Assembly (NCBI RefSeq): GCF_964340395.1
Contig: NC_135555.1
Span: 13,089,246-13,153,245, forward strand
DNA length: 64,000 nt
Direction of reading: 5' to 3'
From: Glandiceps talaboti
Taxonomy: Eukaryota; Hemichordata; Enteropneusta; Spengelidae
Part shown: piece by piece, positions 53,330-64,000 of the stretch
How positions within the stretch are numbered: position 1 is the first letter of the stretch
Layout: each line of letters opens with the position of its first letter
The notes under the pieces: generated by a model
The model's database searches: none
Seen by the model: only the letters and a program-made list of their open reading frames with translations
What the model was told of the DNA's origin: nothing
Made by a program: the position numbers and the translations under genes

Positions 53330-53570
53330 CAGTGGGTGGTCAATTTTTTTGATTGGTAACTGAGGGGAGCAAACAAGGAAGAACTTCAGTGGGGAAACCA
53401 TGATTTTGATACAGTGGGAGGGGAAAAGCATGGAAATGTGGGTGGGTTGTAGGTAAATCATTTATGATATTGGGTCGGCAGTGGGCTGGCAGGTAAGTTG
53501 TGAAACCCAGTGGGAGGGAGGGAGGGTGGGCAGATATCTTTTATCACCAGTGGGAGGGAACATACAAACA
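53330..53570. repeat. degenerate G-rich repeat with CAGTGGGAGGG motif
   Basis: 'cagtggg' variants recur near 53331, 53388, 53412, 53487, 53508 and 53550, spaced irregularly. Composition is strongly G-rich compared with the flanks. Confidence 0.5.
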
Positions 53571-53843
53571 GCGATACACCCTATAACAATTTTTATGGTA
53601 TCTGTATGATCTCTCTCACAGGAATGTAGATTTCTTTAGAGATGCAATGTCATATCAAATACTTATTTTTTAGTTGATATGTGTTCTTTTAAGAAGTGTA
53701 ATCATTTTGTCTTCTCTCTTAGAGAAAAAGGTCGTATAGTTCATCGGCATCTCATTTACTCAATTTGATTTGATAGAAGTATACTCAGGACAATGCAACA
53801 TAACTTTGATACGTACAGCTCAATTTTGTATGTCAGACCAGAG

Positions 53844-54068
53844 TCAATCTGATTAAAATCTGATGTGATGAAAGTGGCTAGATGTCTTTGTTTTAAATAC
53901 CTCTATTTCCATTGCTTTGTGTCGTCTGCTTTCGATTTTTTGTTGTTCCAGGTGATCACCAGCTTGAAGTGGCAGCGATTACCTGCAACAAAACAAATGA
54001 CACAAAGCGATAGAAAGAGTTTAATAAAGACAGCTGTTTTTCACCACATCAGATTTTAATCAGATTGA
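53844..54068. mobile_element. MITE, 225 bp, with inverted ends and 7-bp target duplication
   Basis: The left end is 'tcaatctgattaaaatctga'. The right end is 'tcagattttaatcagattga', its exact reverse complement, and similarity continues inward. ACCAGAG is present directly on both sides (53837-53843 and 54069-54075). No transposase frame; a short ATG frame spans the right half by chance. Confidence 0.85.
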
Positions 54069-54796
54069 ACCAGAGTATATTAAACAAGAAAGCATTGAAC
54101 ATTTCAATTAAGTTTTTTTGATTTGTTTAGCTTTATTATCCACAACTGACAGCGCACTCATGTACCAGTCAAACAGATGTACTACTTAACCACAAACCCT
54201 CAATATATGATTTTCTGATGATTTTATTTTTACAAGTTTCAAAAAAAAAAAGTATTTTCATCCTTGTACATGCATAACAATACTAGCATTTGTAAAAAAA
54301 AAAAATGAAAATTCGGAAATGAAGCACAAATCAATAAAAACAAAACAAAAACAGAATCTGTTCAGTAAAATTTTGGTGTCACTTCTCATTCTTGTATAGG
54401 GTAAAAGGTGTAATAGCCTTGCACTTTAATACGGTATTACAAGGACATGACCATGCCAACGGAAATGATAAAGCTAGAGGATATTTCTTATAAGGGTTCA
54501 TTTCACGTGTCACTGACCATTGAAACCAAAGTGTGAGTGGGGTTAATTTGAGGTCGTTTATTTACATACTTTAATTTCTCCTTTTGAGGCTCAAAATAAA
54601 GCTTGTGATCTCGGTACACCTATTTCATTGCAGACTGATAAGTTCAACTGTTCCTTGGAATACAAATGGCGATTTGAATATAGTGAAATTCCCTTGTGAG
54701 TGCATCTTTTGGATGATATCATATATTCATTTCCTCAGGTGATTAAACGGGTGTTCATATGACTGACTTGTTTGTCAGGGTCATATCGTCAAGGCT

Positions 54797-54858
54797 GATG
54801 ATGATGATGATGACGGAGATGGTGATGATGATGATGATGACAATGATGATGATGATGG
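54797..54858. repeat. (GAT)n trinucleotide repeat
   Basis: GATGAT units with a few interruptions over about 60 bp. Confidence 0.92.
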
Positions 54859-54975
54859 CTTTTTGGGTGAATCCCACAGCCTCACAGGTCTTCAACATTT
54901 TGTAGACATAGCTCTTTCTGATGTCATGAAGTGCAAGCTGTTTGATGATGATAAAACATCATTTTATACTTACAC

Positions 54976-55315
54976 CTAAAAAAAGAATTGCGTGGTTCTA
55001 ATTACACTCAATTTTAGAATATGTGGGTTGGTTGATTTTTTTTTTTAATGTTTTTTTTTTTCATGTGTGAATGTCTAGTTCAGGTATGTGTTCCATTGTT
55101 TTCCTCTCTGTGTTATTGGTTTCTTCTCATCAGATGTACATCCATTACAGTTTTGAAGAACAGTTTTATATTGCCTATTTAAGTTTTGATGTCAGTTTCT
55201 TCATCCACTATTTCTCACGAGATGCCACAATTTGCACAATTTTATTTCATTTTTTCTCAAATATGTGAAAAAAGTTTAGGGTCAGCAGTGAAAAACTAGG
55301 TGGGGTCGGCTTAAG
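54976..55315. mobile_element. MITE family E copy 2, ends decayed
   Basis: The left part reads 'acctaaaaaaagaattgcgt' then 'ggttctaattacactcaatt'. The right part reads 'aaaagtttagggtcagcagt' then 'gaaaaactaggtggggtcgg'. These correspond to the two halves of the element at 50181-50568, where the same right-side block lies inverted on the left. The right end runs into a T30G13 homopolymer. Confidence 0.65.
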
Positions 55316-55318
<3 letters not shown>

Positions 55319-55351
<33 letters not shown>

Positions 55352-55363
55352 GGGGGGGGGGGG
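55319..55363. repeat. T-run then G-run homopolymers
   Basis: About 32 T followed by about 13 G. It adjoins the MITE copy. Length should be treated with caution, as homopolymers are error-prone in assembly. Confidence 0.95.
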
Positions 55364-55369
55364 AGGGCT

Positions 55370-56870
55370 GATGTCGATGTCTTGATGTGCAAGCTGTTTG
55401 GTGATAAAATATCTTTAGTAGCGTATACAGCTTGCTAAACATAAATTCCCAGAATCTCAGCAAAGCACTACTTTGCTTACCTGTACTAGCTATTTGCACC
55501 TTTCTAAACACAACCCCCCAAATCACAGCAAAAACACATTCATTTGATTTGGTCCAGTATGTCTGAATACAGCCAAAATCTGAGCAAAATTACTGATTGT
55601 ATAATTTATAAATATAGAAATATAACAATGAAAGGATTCACTTTCATAAACATCATGTTTAGATTTGTCTGTATCACAATATGTTAAAATGTAAATTTTA
55701 AAGTTCTCCACAGAATAGTATGACTGTGTACAACTGAAAGTAATTCCTTGCGTATTAAAGACGATCTAATTTTCCGGTATATGTTTGTGGCGGTAGTTAA
55801 ATTGTCACAATCGTACAAATCGGCAGGCAGGCAGTCAGTCGGCCACCAGTATTATTAGACTCTTCATTACGGTACTTTGTCTTAGTTCTTAAATAGAGTC
55901 GACTGAATTCTCTAAACTTTAATACCCAAATTACTACTCTGTTGGATCGTAATTTGCCTCGCAGTGAGGAGCCACCCTCCCTGTAAAGATAAGTGGCATT
56001 AGCCCAAGGCAAGCTGTGTTTGTTTAAAAAGAAGGTACACACCCCTACCAGGAATAGTTGAGTCCTTCAATACGTGTGTGTGTGTGTGCTGCGTTTAAGT
56101 GGCTTGCTGACAGAAAATGCTTGTAGTGTTGTTGCATGTATGTAGTAGGTCGTAGTAGAAGGAAATTGGCCACATGTTGGATATTGTAAGTAGTGTTAAG
56201 AATTCTTTGTTTTGGTGAGGGTCAATTTCACTCCTACCAGTGAAGTCATTTTCAAACAAGAATAAGATTCATTTTCATTGGTTACGGAGTAATGGAATCA
56301 ACACCATGTAGATTACACTCATTTGAATGGTTACCATGGTAACAAAATTCTCCTCCTTCTTTCATTATCTTTTAGATGCTTTTGAAATCAGATGATGGTT
56401 TAGTTTGCAGGGGAACATGCCTGAATTAACCAGTTCCTTAGTGTTGGGTAAGTATATGAAATTTTTTTGTTCATTTTTTTTACGACCGACACTACTAAAA
56501 GACTTACGGAACTTTGTATTTAGCAGATTAGACATACAGTAAAACTCGTTCATTTTACGTTTAACGTAGATTAGTGATGAAGTTTGGGCTTCAGCAAATC
56601 ATCTGTTGATACTAAAATTAAACATTTATACAGTTTTCAACATCTAAACCCGTGCAATTTGACAAAATCTTTTTTGTAGAAATGGTTCACTGTACTCACT
56701 TATATGGAAATACAATTTGTAAAGTGTATTTGGTTTTGACAAAATTTCTTTAAATGAGAACATTTCACATACTACAGTAGTACATGTCTTGTATTGAATA
56801 CCCTAATGTAAACTATTTAGCTGCAATTTCATGTTCTCTGTTTTTGTTTGTTTATTTTGCTTTTGAGCAA
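55370..56870. other. no gene recognised
   Basis: No supported frame. A short (GT)n tract lies at 56073-56088. Confidence 0.4.
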
Positions 56871-56876
56871 TTAATA

Positions 56877-57260
56877 AACTATTATTCAAGAATTCATGGA
56901 AATATATTTTCTGAAGTGTATAACTGTATTGTCAAAATTCATAAAGTGACATTGTTTCATGCGCTAATGTTCTTGAATACTGAGTCGATATATAAAGTAC
57001 TTTATCTGCAATTTTTTGTCAGCAGTTCTTGGCTGTTTATTTGTTTTTGATGTATGTGTAGGCATATTGATAAACTGTTATTAAAAAATCATGGAAATAT
57101 ATTTTCTGAAGGGTATTTCATCTGTCAAATTCCTGAAATAACATCATTTTTTTTTGCTTTTCTATATCTGCAATTTCTTTTCATTTCTTCTTTGTTTTAT
57201 TTGTTTTTAAATAAAGTATGTGTAGCCATTTTATAAACTATTTTTCAAGAATGAACACCT
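56877..57260. repeat. diverged tandem duplication, about 165-195 bp period
   Basis: 'aaactattattcaagaattc' then 'atggaaatatattttctgaa' at 56877 is repeated near 57072, and its first part again near 57236. 'tttatctgcaatt' and 'gtatgtgtag' also recur in each unit. Confidence 0.75.
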
Positions 57261-58935
57261 TTTCAGAGAGATTATTTTATGATAAAGAAAAAGATCTGGT
57301 AATAGAGTTGAAAACTTCTTCCATTCAATTATTCAAATATACCACCTGTTAATTGGTCAAAATCTGAAACTGAATTTGTCATGTTTATTGTACGGTATAA
57401 GGATGTCGTACTCAAAAGTTTGATATGGTCGTCATCATTTTACAACCATTAACACTGAAGTAAAGCACTTTCTCTATGTGCTATACTCATTTTTAGCATT
57501 CATATTACAACCAGTAACACTCACTCATTTTTAGCATTCATATCAAGTGCAGGTGTTATACTCTTTCAGTTGGTTTATCTACAAGCCTAGCATTTGGCAT
57601 TTATAATGTGGTCAATTAGCAAATGAAACAGTTACACTTGATACGGATGCTATAAATGATTGTGGTACATACAGAAAATGCTTTACTTTTGTGTTATGGG
57701 TTGTAAAGTTGTTATTTGAATAGCTGTTTAAACTTGTATTCGCTGCACATTAGAAAACATGCCAACACAGCATTAGGTACATGCACAGACAGATATCATG
57801 TTATATTCTCTAATCCAGCTTAAACATAAATGATTCACAAATAGTTGGAGGTTATTTTTTTGGCCCGAAGTTTGTTATTTCCATTATTTATATATTAATT
57901 TCTGGTAGATGTTAAGAGCTATGTCGATGGTGATGTTTTCTATGGTGACAATAATACAGTACCTGCTATTCATACCAAACAAAAAAGTAAGGGAAAAAAA
58001 ATTAAAAATGCGAAGAGTAGAATTTTTTATCAAGTGATTTTTTCCTTAATAATTAGGAAATTGTTGAAGTCAGATATTTTCATGAAGATTTGGAGTAAAT
58101 GACTCAGTACTGATTTGATGATCACAATGTAAGAGTAAAGAAAACAAAAAAACCCTTGCCAATGAGAAGAACTGACTAGAAAATAGTTTCTAAATAAGCA
58201 GTTAAGGAATGCACAGGTTTTTTTCCAAATAATTAGGAAATTATTTAAAATCAAATCAAAATTTTTCATTAGAGTATGTTGTGTTAGTGATATTGATAAT
58301 CGTAAAATACAGTAAACAACTTGAATAACAACCTTGAAAACAAGAATTGAGGAAAAAACGTCAAATATTTCAAGTTTGTTTTAAAATGACTATGAAAATT
58401 TGAAAAGCAGATATTTCACTAATATCTGTAGTTTTTGATGTTGATATTGATAAGAGTATAAAAAACCCATAAACTCAGAATATTTAGTGATAAAATAAAG
58501 TTAATGATTACTATTAGTGATATAGTTCATGCAATATGTAGGTTTTTCTTAAATGACTCCCCTTCTTTAAAGTCACAGCAGCGTAAATGAAACTATTCTT
58601 TGTTCAAAATTCCATCTTCAAGCTATTCCAGCCTTTGTGTATATGATAAAGCTTGTGTGAATCAAGAATTATATCCAACTCCCAGTCAGCATTGTGCAAA
58701 TTTACAATAATTTGGATAAATTATCCATATATTTTTTTGCAACTGTTTACACACAGACATCAAGCCAGTGTACGCAGTATAATGCCAATAACTAGTTGAC
58801 AAATAATTCAACTGATCAGAATCTCTAAAGCCATTACATTGAAAGGCTCAGTGCATTTTTACAACAGGCAAATATGAATGAAAAATAGTGATAAATAATA
58901 GCTGTCGTCCATATTTCATTCAGTTTTGTTATACT
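57261..58935. other. no gene recognised
   Basis: AT-rich sequence with a small direct repeat 'ctcatttttagcattcatat' at 57487 and 57525, and 'taattaggaaatt' at 58051 and 58229. No gene supported. Confidence 0.4.
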
Positions 58936-58939
58936 TCCT

Positions 58940-59090
58940 CAATATTCGTTCAGCCAAGAAAAAATAACAGTGACCTAAGGGGGCCTTGTCATTATGAGTG
59001 GACAGACATGTGGTGACAAAACCCTTAGGTCATGTCATGGAGTAATTTTTGGTTGAATGAAGACAAATATTCGTGAATGATTTACCTCCA
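58940..59090. mobile_element. imperfect foldback element
   Basis: 'tattcgttcagccaagaaaa' and 'cagtgacctaaggg' on the left are matched by 'cccttaggtcatgtcatgga' and 'ttggttgaatgaagacaaat' on the right, in inverted orientation. The centre is near 59005. Confidence 0.5.
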
Positions 59091-62000
59091 CAAAAATAAT
59101 TTAGTAGAAATCAGAAAAAACTGATAACAATTTTGAAAGTTTTGACTCTTAATTTAAGGACTGCAGAACCAATGACATGGACATATATTGCAGAGAACAA
59201 CCGGGAAATGAATTCCACATTTTTTGTTTGAATACATTCAACTTGGCTTGAATGAGGTACAAATATATAATACCTCCACTACATTAGGTACTTGTTTTGA
59301 AAGATTACCTTGATTAAAATTTTTGTATCATACCACTATATTCTAATTAAGCAAAGTCATCGTGCCTTTGCGAATTTAGTTCATATAATCTCCATTCATG
59401 TGACATATACACCTTTTGACTAAAATAACAAAATAGTGATGATTGGTTTTAAAAACCTTACCTTGGATACTAGGGAAATATAGTATGATATTCTAAGTAT
59501 CAAACATCTTTGAGAAAATAATATGCTGGATTGATTTCAACTGACCATATATCTGAAAGGTGTATTTCAAATCCCACGGGTGTATATCAACGCTGATCCA
59601 ATTTGCTTTGTACTATTGAAGTCTGTAATTGCTTGCTTATTTCTGAGTAGAATGCCTCATATATTATTGCGGTTCACCACTTTGAAATGTCACTAAGCCG
59701 CACAAAGGCAGAGAATTTGTAAAAAAAAAATGGTTAGGAGGCTTTCCAAGTGATTTTATTCCTACTTGAAAATAATATATAAACAAAGGAAATGACAGTG
59801 TTGTAGGACAGGTTTTACAGTCGTTTCCAGCACATTGCAGGTTAGTGTTCTCTGGCTGTGTGTTCGATACAACTATGCAACAACCAATAAGAAACTGCTA
59901 CTTAGACTTGAAGACTGCAAGATTGAATGAATAACAGTTTCTTGCTACATTTTGTCTAAATGAAAGGAACTAATGTGCCACAATGCTGACATGAAAACAT
60001 TGGTTCCCACGTGTCTGGGTCTTAAGTAGCAGTGCAGTTAAAAGGTGTAATTCATTCAGACTTTTAAAGTTAGCAAGAAATTGTGTAGAATGCGCCATTT
60101 CTTATTGCTTTCTGAGTATTTGTATCAACAGAGCCAATGAACGGTAACCTGCAACCTGCTGTACTATTATAGTAGTAGGATATACTGCATTTACTGACAT
60201 GAGATGAGACTAATTGTGGATGATGTGAACCAAAAGGCATTGAATCTTTCAACTTAAAATAAAAAGACCTACGCAAACAGGAATTGAAAAGACATTTGGG
60301 TTGAGTAAATCAAACGTAAATTTGCATCTCATTAGCTAAGTGTGTCCTTGCAGTATGGTTATTTATATGTATTGATTCACTTAAATGTCCTAAAGTCCTT
60401 GTGCATTGTGTGTGGCATATGAGAAAGAATTCTAGCGTAGGAGGTATAATAAAGATGTCTGATACCATATTAGTCTCTTGTGTGCAGCAATTATTTAGCT
60501 GAAATTTAATCACACATGGTTTTGGGGGGGAGGGGGCGTTAGTCGCTGTCTTCACAAAGCATTGTCAATTCACAACTGAATTCTAGCTGAGTAAAATATA
60601 TCTGATTCAGATTTTAAAGTAAATTGAACTGTTTTTCTTTGGATTTTGAACCTCAATCATAGAATGAAAATGATTTAACTAAAGGTTTCAATAGTTTGGT
60701 GTTGTACAGTTAATACTGATGTTTTCATAAGTCTTATATGAAAGCTGTACAAAGAGAATGTAACATGTGTTTCGTAGTGATGGTCAAGTGCTCTTGATGT
60801 ACTATATTTAAAGCTGTTTTTCCTGCTTTTTGCAATACAATTCTGTGATTGCTTTTGAAGAGTCATAATGGATGTTGATGTTTTAAAGTGACCAGGTGCT
60901 TTAAAATGATGGTTTTAATGTTTGAAAGGGTGAAAGCTTTATCATAGTGTACGTAATACCAAGAATTAGTGTTATTTTGCTGTGTTCTGAGTTCAGTAAG
61001 TGGGCAATCTTGAAACTTGAGAGTTCCATTTGTTTTTGTTTTTGAAATGCTTTCCTGGGCTTAGACTTGTGCTTTGAATAATTGATTTATGGAAGTGACA
61101 GTATAAGACTGAAACTGTCACTGCTTGAATCACTTCAAAAATGATCTAGTGTGTCTGTCACTGTGGTATGCAGTATAAACAATTTATGGCTTATAGTTTC
61201 ATCTAGATGCCTTTATGAATTTTAGTTAGCTTGTCAATTTAACAAGGAATCGTGACAATTGAGTTTCTAATACAAGACATGTATTGCTATTAAAATTAAA
61301 TTTAGTAATCAAAACTTTTTTGTCATATTATTGATGAAATGATGCGCAGTACCATTGTTGCCACGCCATTTTCAATATCCCTATGAGGACCACATTGGAA
61401 ATAAATGTTTAAAAAAATACTTTTTATGTTATTCTCGGTGATTTTTTAGACCTTGTATTTTAATATGTACTTGTATAAATTATTCCCCAAATAAAATTCA
61501 TTTCAATTCAGTGTCCAATTAAATTGAATTTTAACAGCCAGGTTTCAAACTATACCTGTAGTATTTCCTACCAGCAAGTATTTGATAGTGAATTTTGATA
61601 AATTCTGAACTAAAACCAGTAAGAAAACACAGCAGAGCATGTGCAATTTTGATAACCTAGTGGAATAATACAAGACAAATTCTTTCAAATGGAGTTAAGA
61701 GGAGATGTATGGACATGATGAAAAAAAAATGAGTGTATGATGATTTCAATGGTTGTCATTTAGAGATTTCGATATCATTATTAGGAGCACTTTTTATTAA
61801 TGATTCTTCACTGAACTGTCAACCTGTGTTATCTCAGGGACTGAAAATGCCAATTTAAGCTCAAAATTGGTAGTTATTTTCACATATACGTCATGAAGTT
61901 GATGGTTTTGTCAATAAAATATCTCTTTATGTTACTTCATTTCTATAGGACATTAAGGGGAATGTTCTGCAAATACACAAAGGGATCAGTTTTTCTATAC

Positions 62001-62740
62001 AATATGTCTTTTACCTGGTGCTGTATTCATTTGGAAACTCATCATAGCTTTATAGATGTAAGCCATTGCTAAAATGAAATACTGAGTGTATACAGTATGT
62101 CTTTCAATCGATATACAAATTTATATACGTATACACAGAAAACCACAATGAGACACTCAATCTAGGTTATATAGACAACTATATATATAGACCAGGTGAT
62201 GTCATGAAGTATACACTATAGACATTAGACTGGTATATATATTGTACATTTTGTTTGTTGTTAAAAAACATCTACCAAAATCTCTTACATTTAAAAACAT
62301 GATGCACATTTTCATTTCATCTTCTCCCAGAATAGAGACTTGTTCGGCTTCACATCATGCCATTTTGGAAACTGAATTTAAATACTGTATGACTCTTCAG
62401 TTTTCAATGATGGAATTGAACAATTGAAAAAAAACACTCGTCGAAGACCCGCAAACATAGAAACCCCACTGAATATTTAAAAGCATTTGTAATTACTTCA
62501 TGCATATTTTACTGACAGTAAGTTACGTATGTAAATATGTAATCCTCCCAGGCATTTGGTTTGTCAAATTATCTTATTTCTAGAATTCCATAAAATTTAA
62601 TTTTTAATTTTTAAACAAAAATTGTAAAGGATGCCAACAAACTGAAATGCAATCATATTCTTTCATTCATATCAATATTCTTATTAATTCTAGATCATGT
62701 TGCATCGTTCATTAATTTTGCAGCTCCAAGGGAGCAAATG
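59091..62740. other. no gene recognised
   Basis: AT-rich sequence with no supported exon, RNA gene or mobile element. Confidence 0.4.
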
Positions 62741-62744
62741 TTCT

Positions 62745-62960
62745 TAGTCTGTCTGTTCACTTGTCTGCCTGTCAGCCTGCCCTTCTCTCTGTTTGTCTGT
62801 TTCAACAATATCTCAGTAACTGCATGCTGGCGTGAACAAAATTTAGTATTTATTCAGTGGAGATTACAAACTCTTTATGCATGAATATTCATTGCTTAGC
62901 TATAGTACAAATCCTGACATTTTGCCGGAGGTAATGCAAGGATGTATGTCTGTCTATCTA

Positions 62961-62991
<31 letters not shown>

Positions 62992-63055
62992 CATCAGTAT
63001 CTCAGTAAGTCTGCAAAATTTAGCACTCACGGAGATTAAACTCATTTAATAGTTC
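62745..63055. repeat. two TCTG-tract units with shared 3' flank
   Basis: TCTG-rich tracts at about 62747-62800 and 62946-62992 are each followed by 'atatctcagtaa' or 'tatctcagtaag', then 'aaaatttag', then 'ggagatta.aaactc'. The same arrangement is seen near 7832-7990. Confidence 0.6.
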
Positions 63056-63179
63056 AAATCTGTGAATATCTCAGCTTTCTATCACAAATTCTGACGTCTT
63101 CCCTGTATCTTTACTGTTTTGAAGTTCTCAATTTCATTGCTTGGAAAACAAATTTACACAAATTAATCAAATCATCATC

Positions 63180-63710
63180 AGATGTACACATTAATCTTTT
63201 GAATTTGTTGAAGTTGGTTCTAAATATACAGAAAGTGGTAAATACTCAGCTCTCAATGAATTGTAAGTAGAACAAATCAAAAGGAAATGGTATTCATCTT
63301 CTATGCCACCAGATTTACATATTTTACATACTCTGAGTTGCGAGACAGTGCCTTGCTAACGTCCCTCTTCGATCGCTAATGGTAGTGATGAACATCGAAA
63401 TCGAGCGAACGTTCTAATGAATTTAACATTTTTCTGAATCAAGTAAACTTTTGAAAGACCTATAAGTATGTAATTTAGGTTACCAGTCATCTTAGCATAC
63501 CACATTTGTTTACAAATATCCGATACCCTGGTGTTGAAAAAATCTAAGAAGGCCGTTTCGTTTCCAACTTCTTGTGCTAACCAAGTATACCCGAACCCGT
63601 ATGTGAACAAAATATGTTTGATTGGTGACCAGCCAGAGTCATAACAGCCTTAGTCCATACATTGCGACAGGACAGAACAAGACCAAGAAATGGAGGTATA
63701 TTCCTGTTGG
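63180..63710 (-). pseudogene. non-LTR retrotransposon ORF2 C-terminal fragment
   Basis: On the - strand, 'TYGFGYTWLAQEVGNE', 'TFARFRCSSLPLAIEEGR', then a stop codon, then 'LRVCKICKSGGIEDEYHF' and 'LLICSTYNSLRAEYLP'. These are the familiar 3' blocks of a LINE ORF2: the FARFR..IEEGR segment, then a C-x2-C..H..C motif with IEDEYHF. There is an in-frame TAG after EEGR and a frameshift near 63605, upstream of which 'KAVMTLAGHQSN' lies in another frame. It is a dead, 5'-truncated copy. Confidence 0.82.
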
Positions 63711-64000
63711 ATGTGAATAATAATTAGATGAATTTGCATACTAATAAAAAAATGTAGGCCTTTTTTCTGTTACCTTGCCTTTATTATAATTTGTACTTTT
63801 TCAGAAAATCTGACCATATTAATAAGCTAATTAACATATTGAGTAATAATGAAAATGTATGTTGGCATGATATTTGGTTCGAAATCAACCTCATAGTATT
63901 TTGGTCAACATAATAGTAATTGACTGATTAATTTGACAAAATATATATAAAACAAATAGGCAGGTCATTTAATTCTTCAATAATCCTCTTTCTCCCAAGG

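Noticed and set aside
55311-55526. 71-codon - frame ending in poly-Pro and poly-Lys
   Set aside because: The low-complexity end is the T30G13 homopolymer, and the rest shows no protein character.

Overview
The window is a piece of an AT-rich animal nuclear genome. It has short exons, long introns, GT-AG introns plus one minor-class AT-AC intron, many dinucleotide microsatellites, and many short non-autonomous DNA elements and non-LTR retrotransposon fragments. I read it as a marine invertebrate, possibly a non-vertebrate deuterostome; hemichordate or lophotrochozoan are guesses I cannot settle from sequence alone.

Only three protein-coding genes can be rebuilt with confidence, all in the first 35 kb. 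(1) An opsin of the Opn5/neuropsin type lies on the + strand at 8613-13346, with 4 coding exons and 489 codons. (2) Mitochondrial cytochrome c1 (CYC1) lies on the - strand at 15917-21002, with 8 coding exons and 310 codons. (3) GPI transamidase subunit GPAA1 lies on the + strand at 23314-35107, with 12 coding exons and 672 codons. In each case all exon junctions keep the reading frame and give a complete product from start to stop. CYC1 and GPAA1 are head to head across 2.3 kb. The same two genes are close neighbours on human 8q24.3, so this is probably an old linkage. One GPAA1 intron (30662-31502) has a perfect U12-type AT-AC structure, and its 5' splice site has been copied 94 bp downstream by a tandem duplication.

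Layout: 1-8.6 kb is gene-free, with degenerate tandem repeats and very long (GA)n, (CT)n and (TA)n tracts. 8.6-13.3 kb is the opsin, whose second intron holds a microsatellite and hairpin array. 13.3-15.9 kb holds an 86-bp minisatellite that grows out of a short open frame. 15.9-21 kb is CYC1. 21-23.3 kb is the divergent intergenic region. 23.3-35.1 kb is GPAA1, with several MITE-like insertions in its introns. 35-64 kb has no gene I can support. It holds a dispersed family of ~340-bp self-complementary elements, other MITEs, and decayed non-LTR retrotransposon 3' ends at about 45 and 63.5 kb.

The three genes have unrelated jobs: light sensing, mitochondrial respiration, and GPI anchoring in the ER. 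I see no operon-like functional link beyond the shared CYC1/GPAA1 upstream region.
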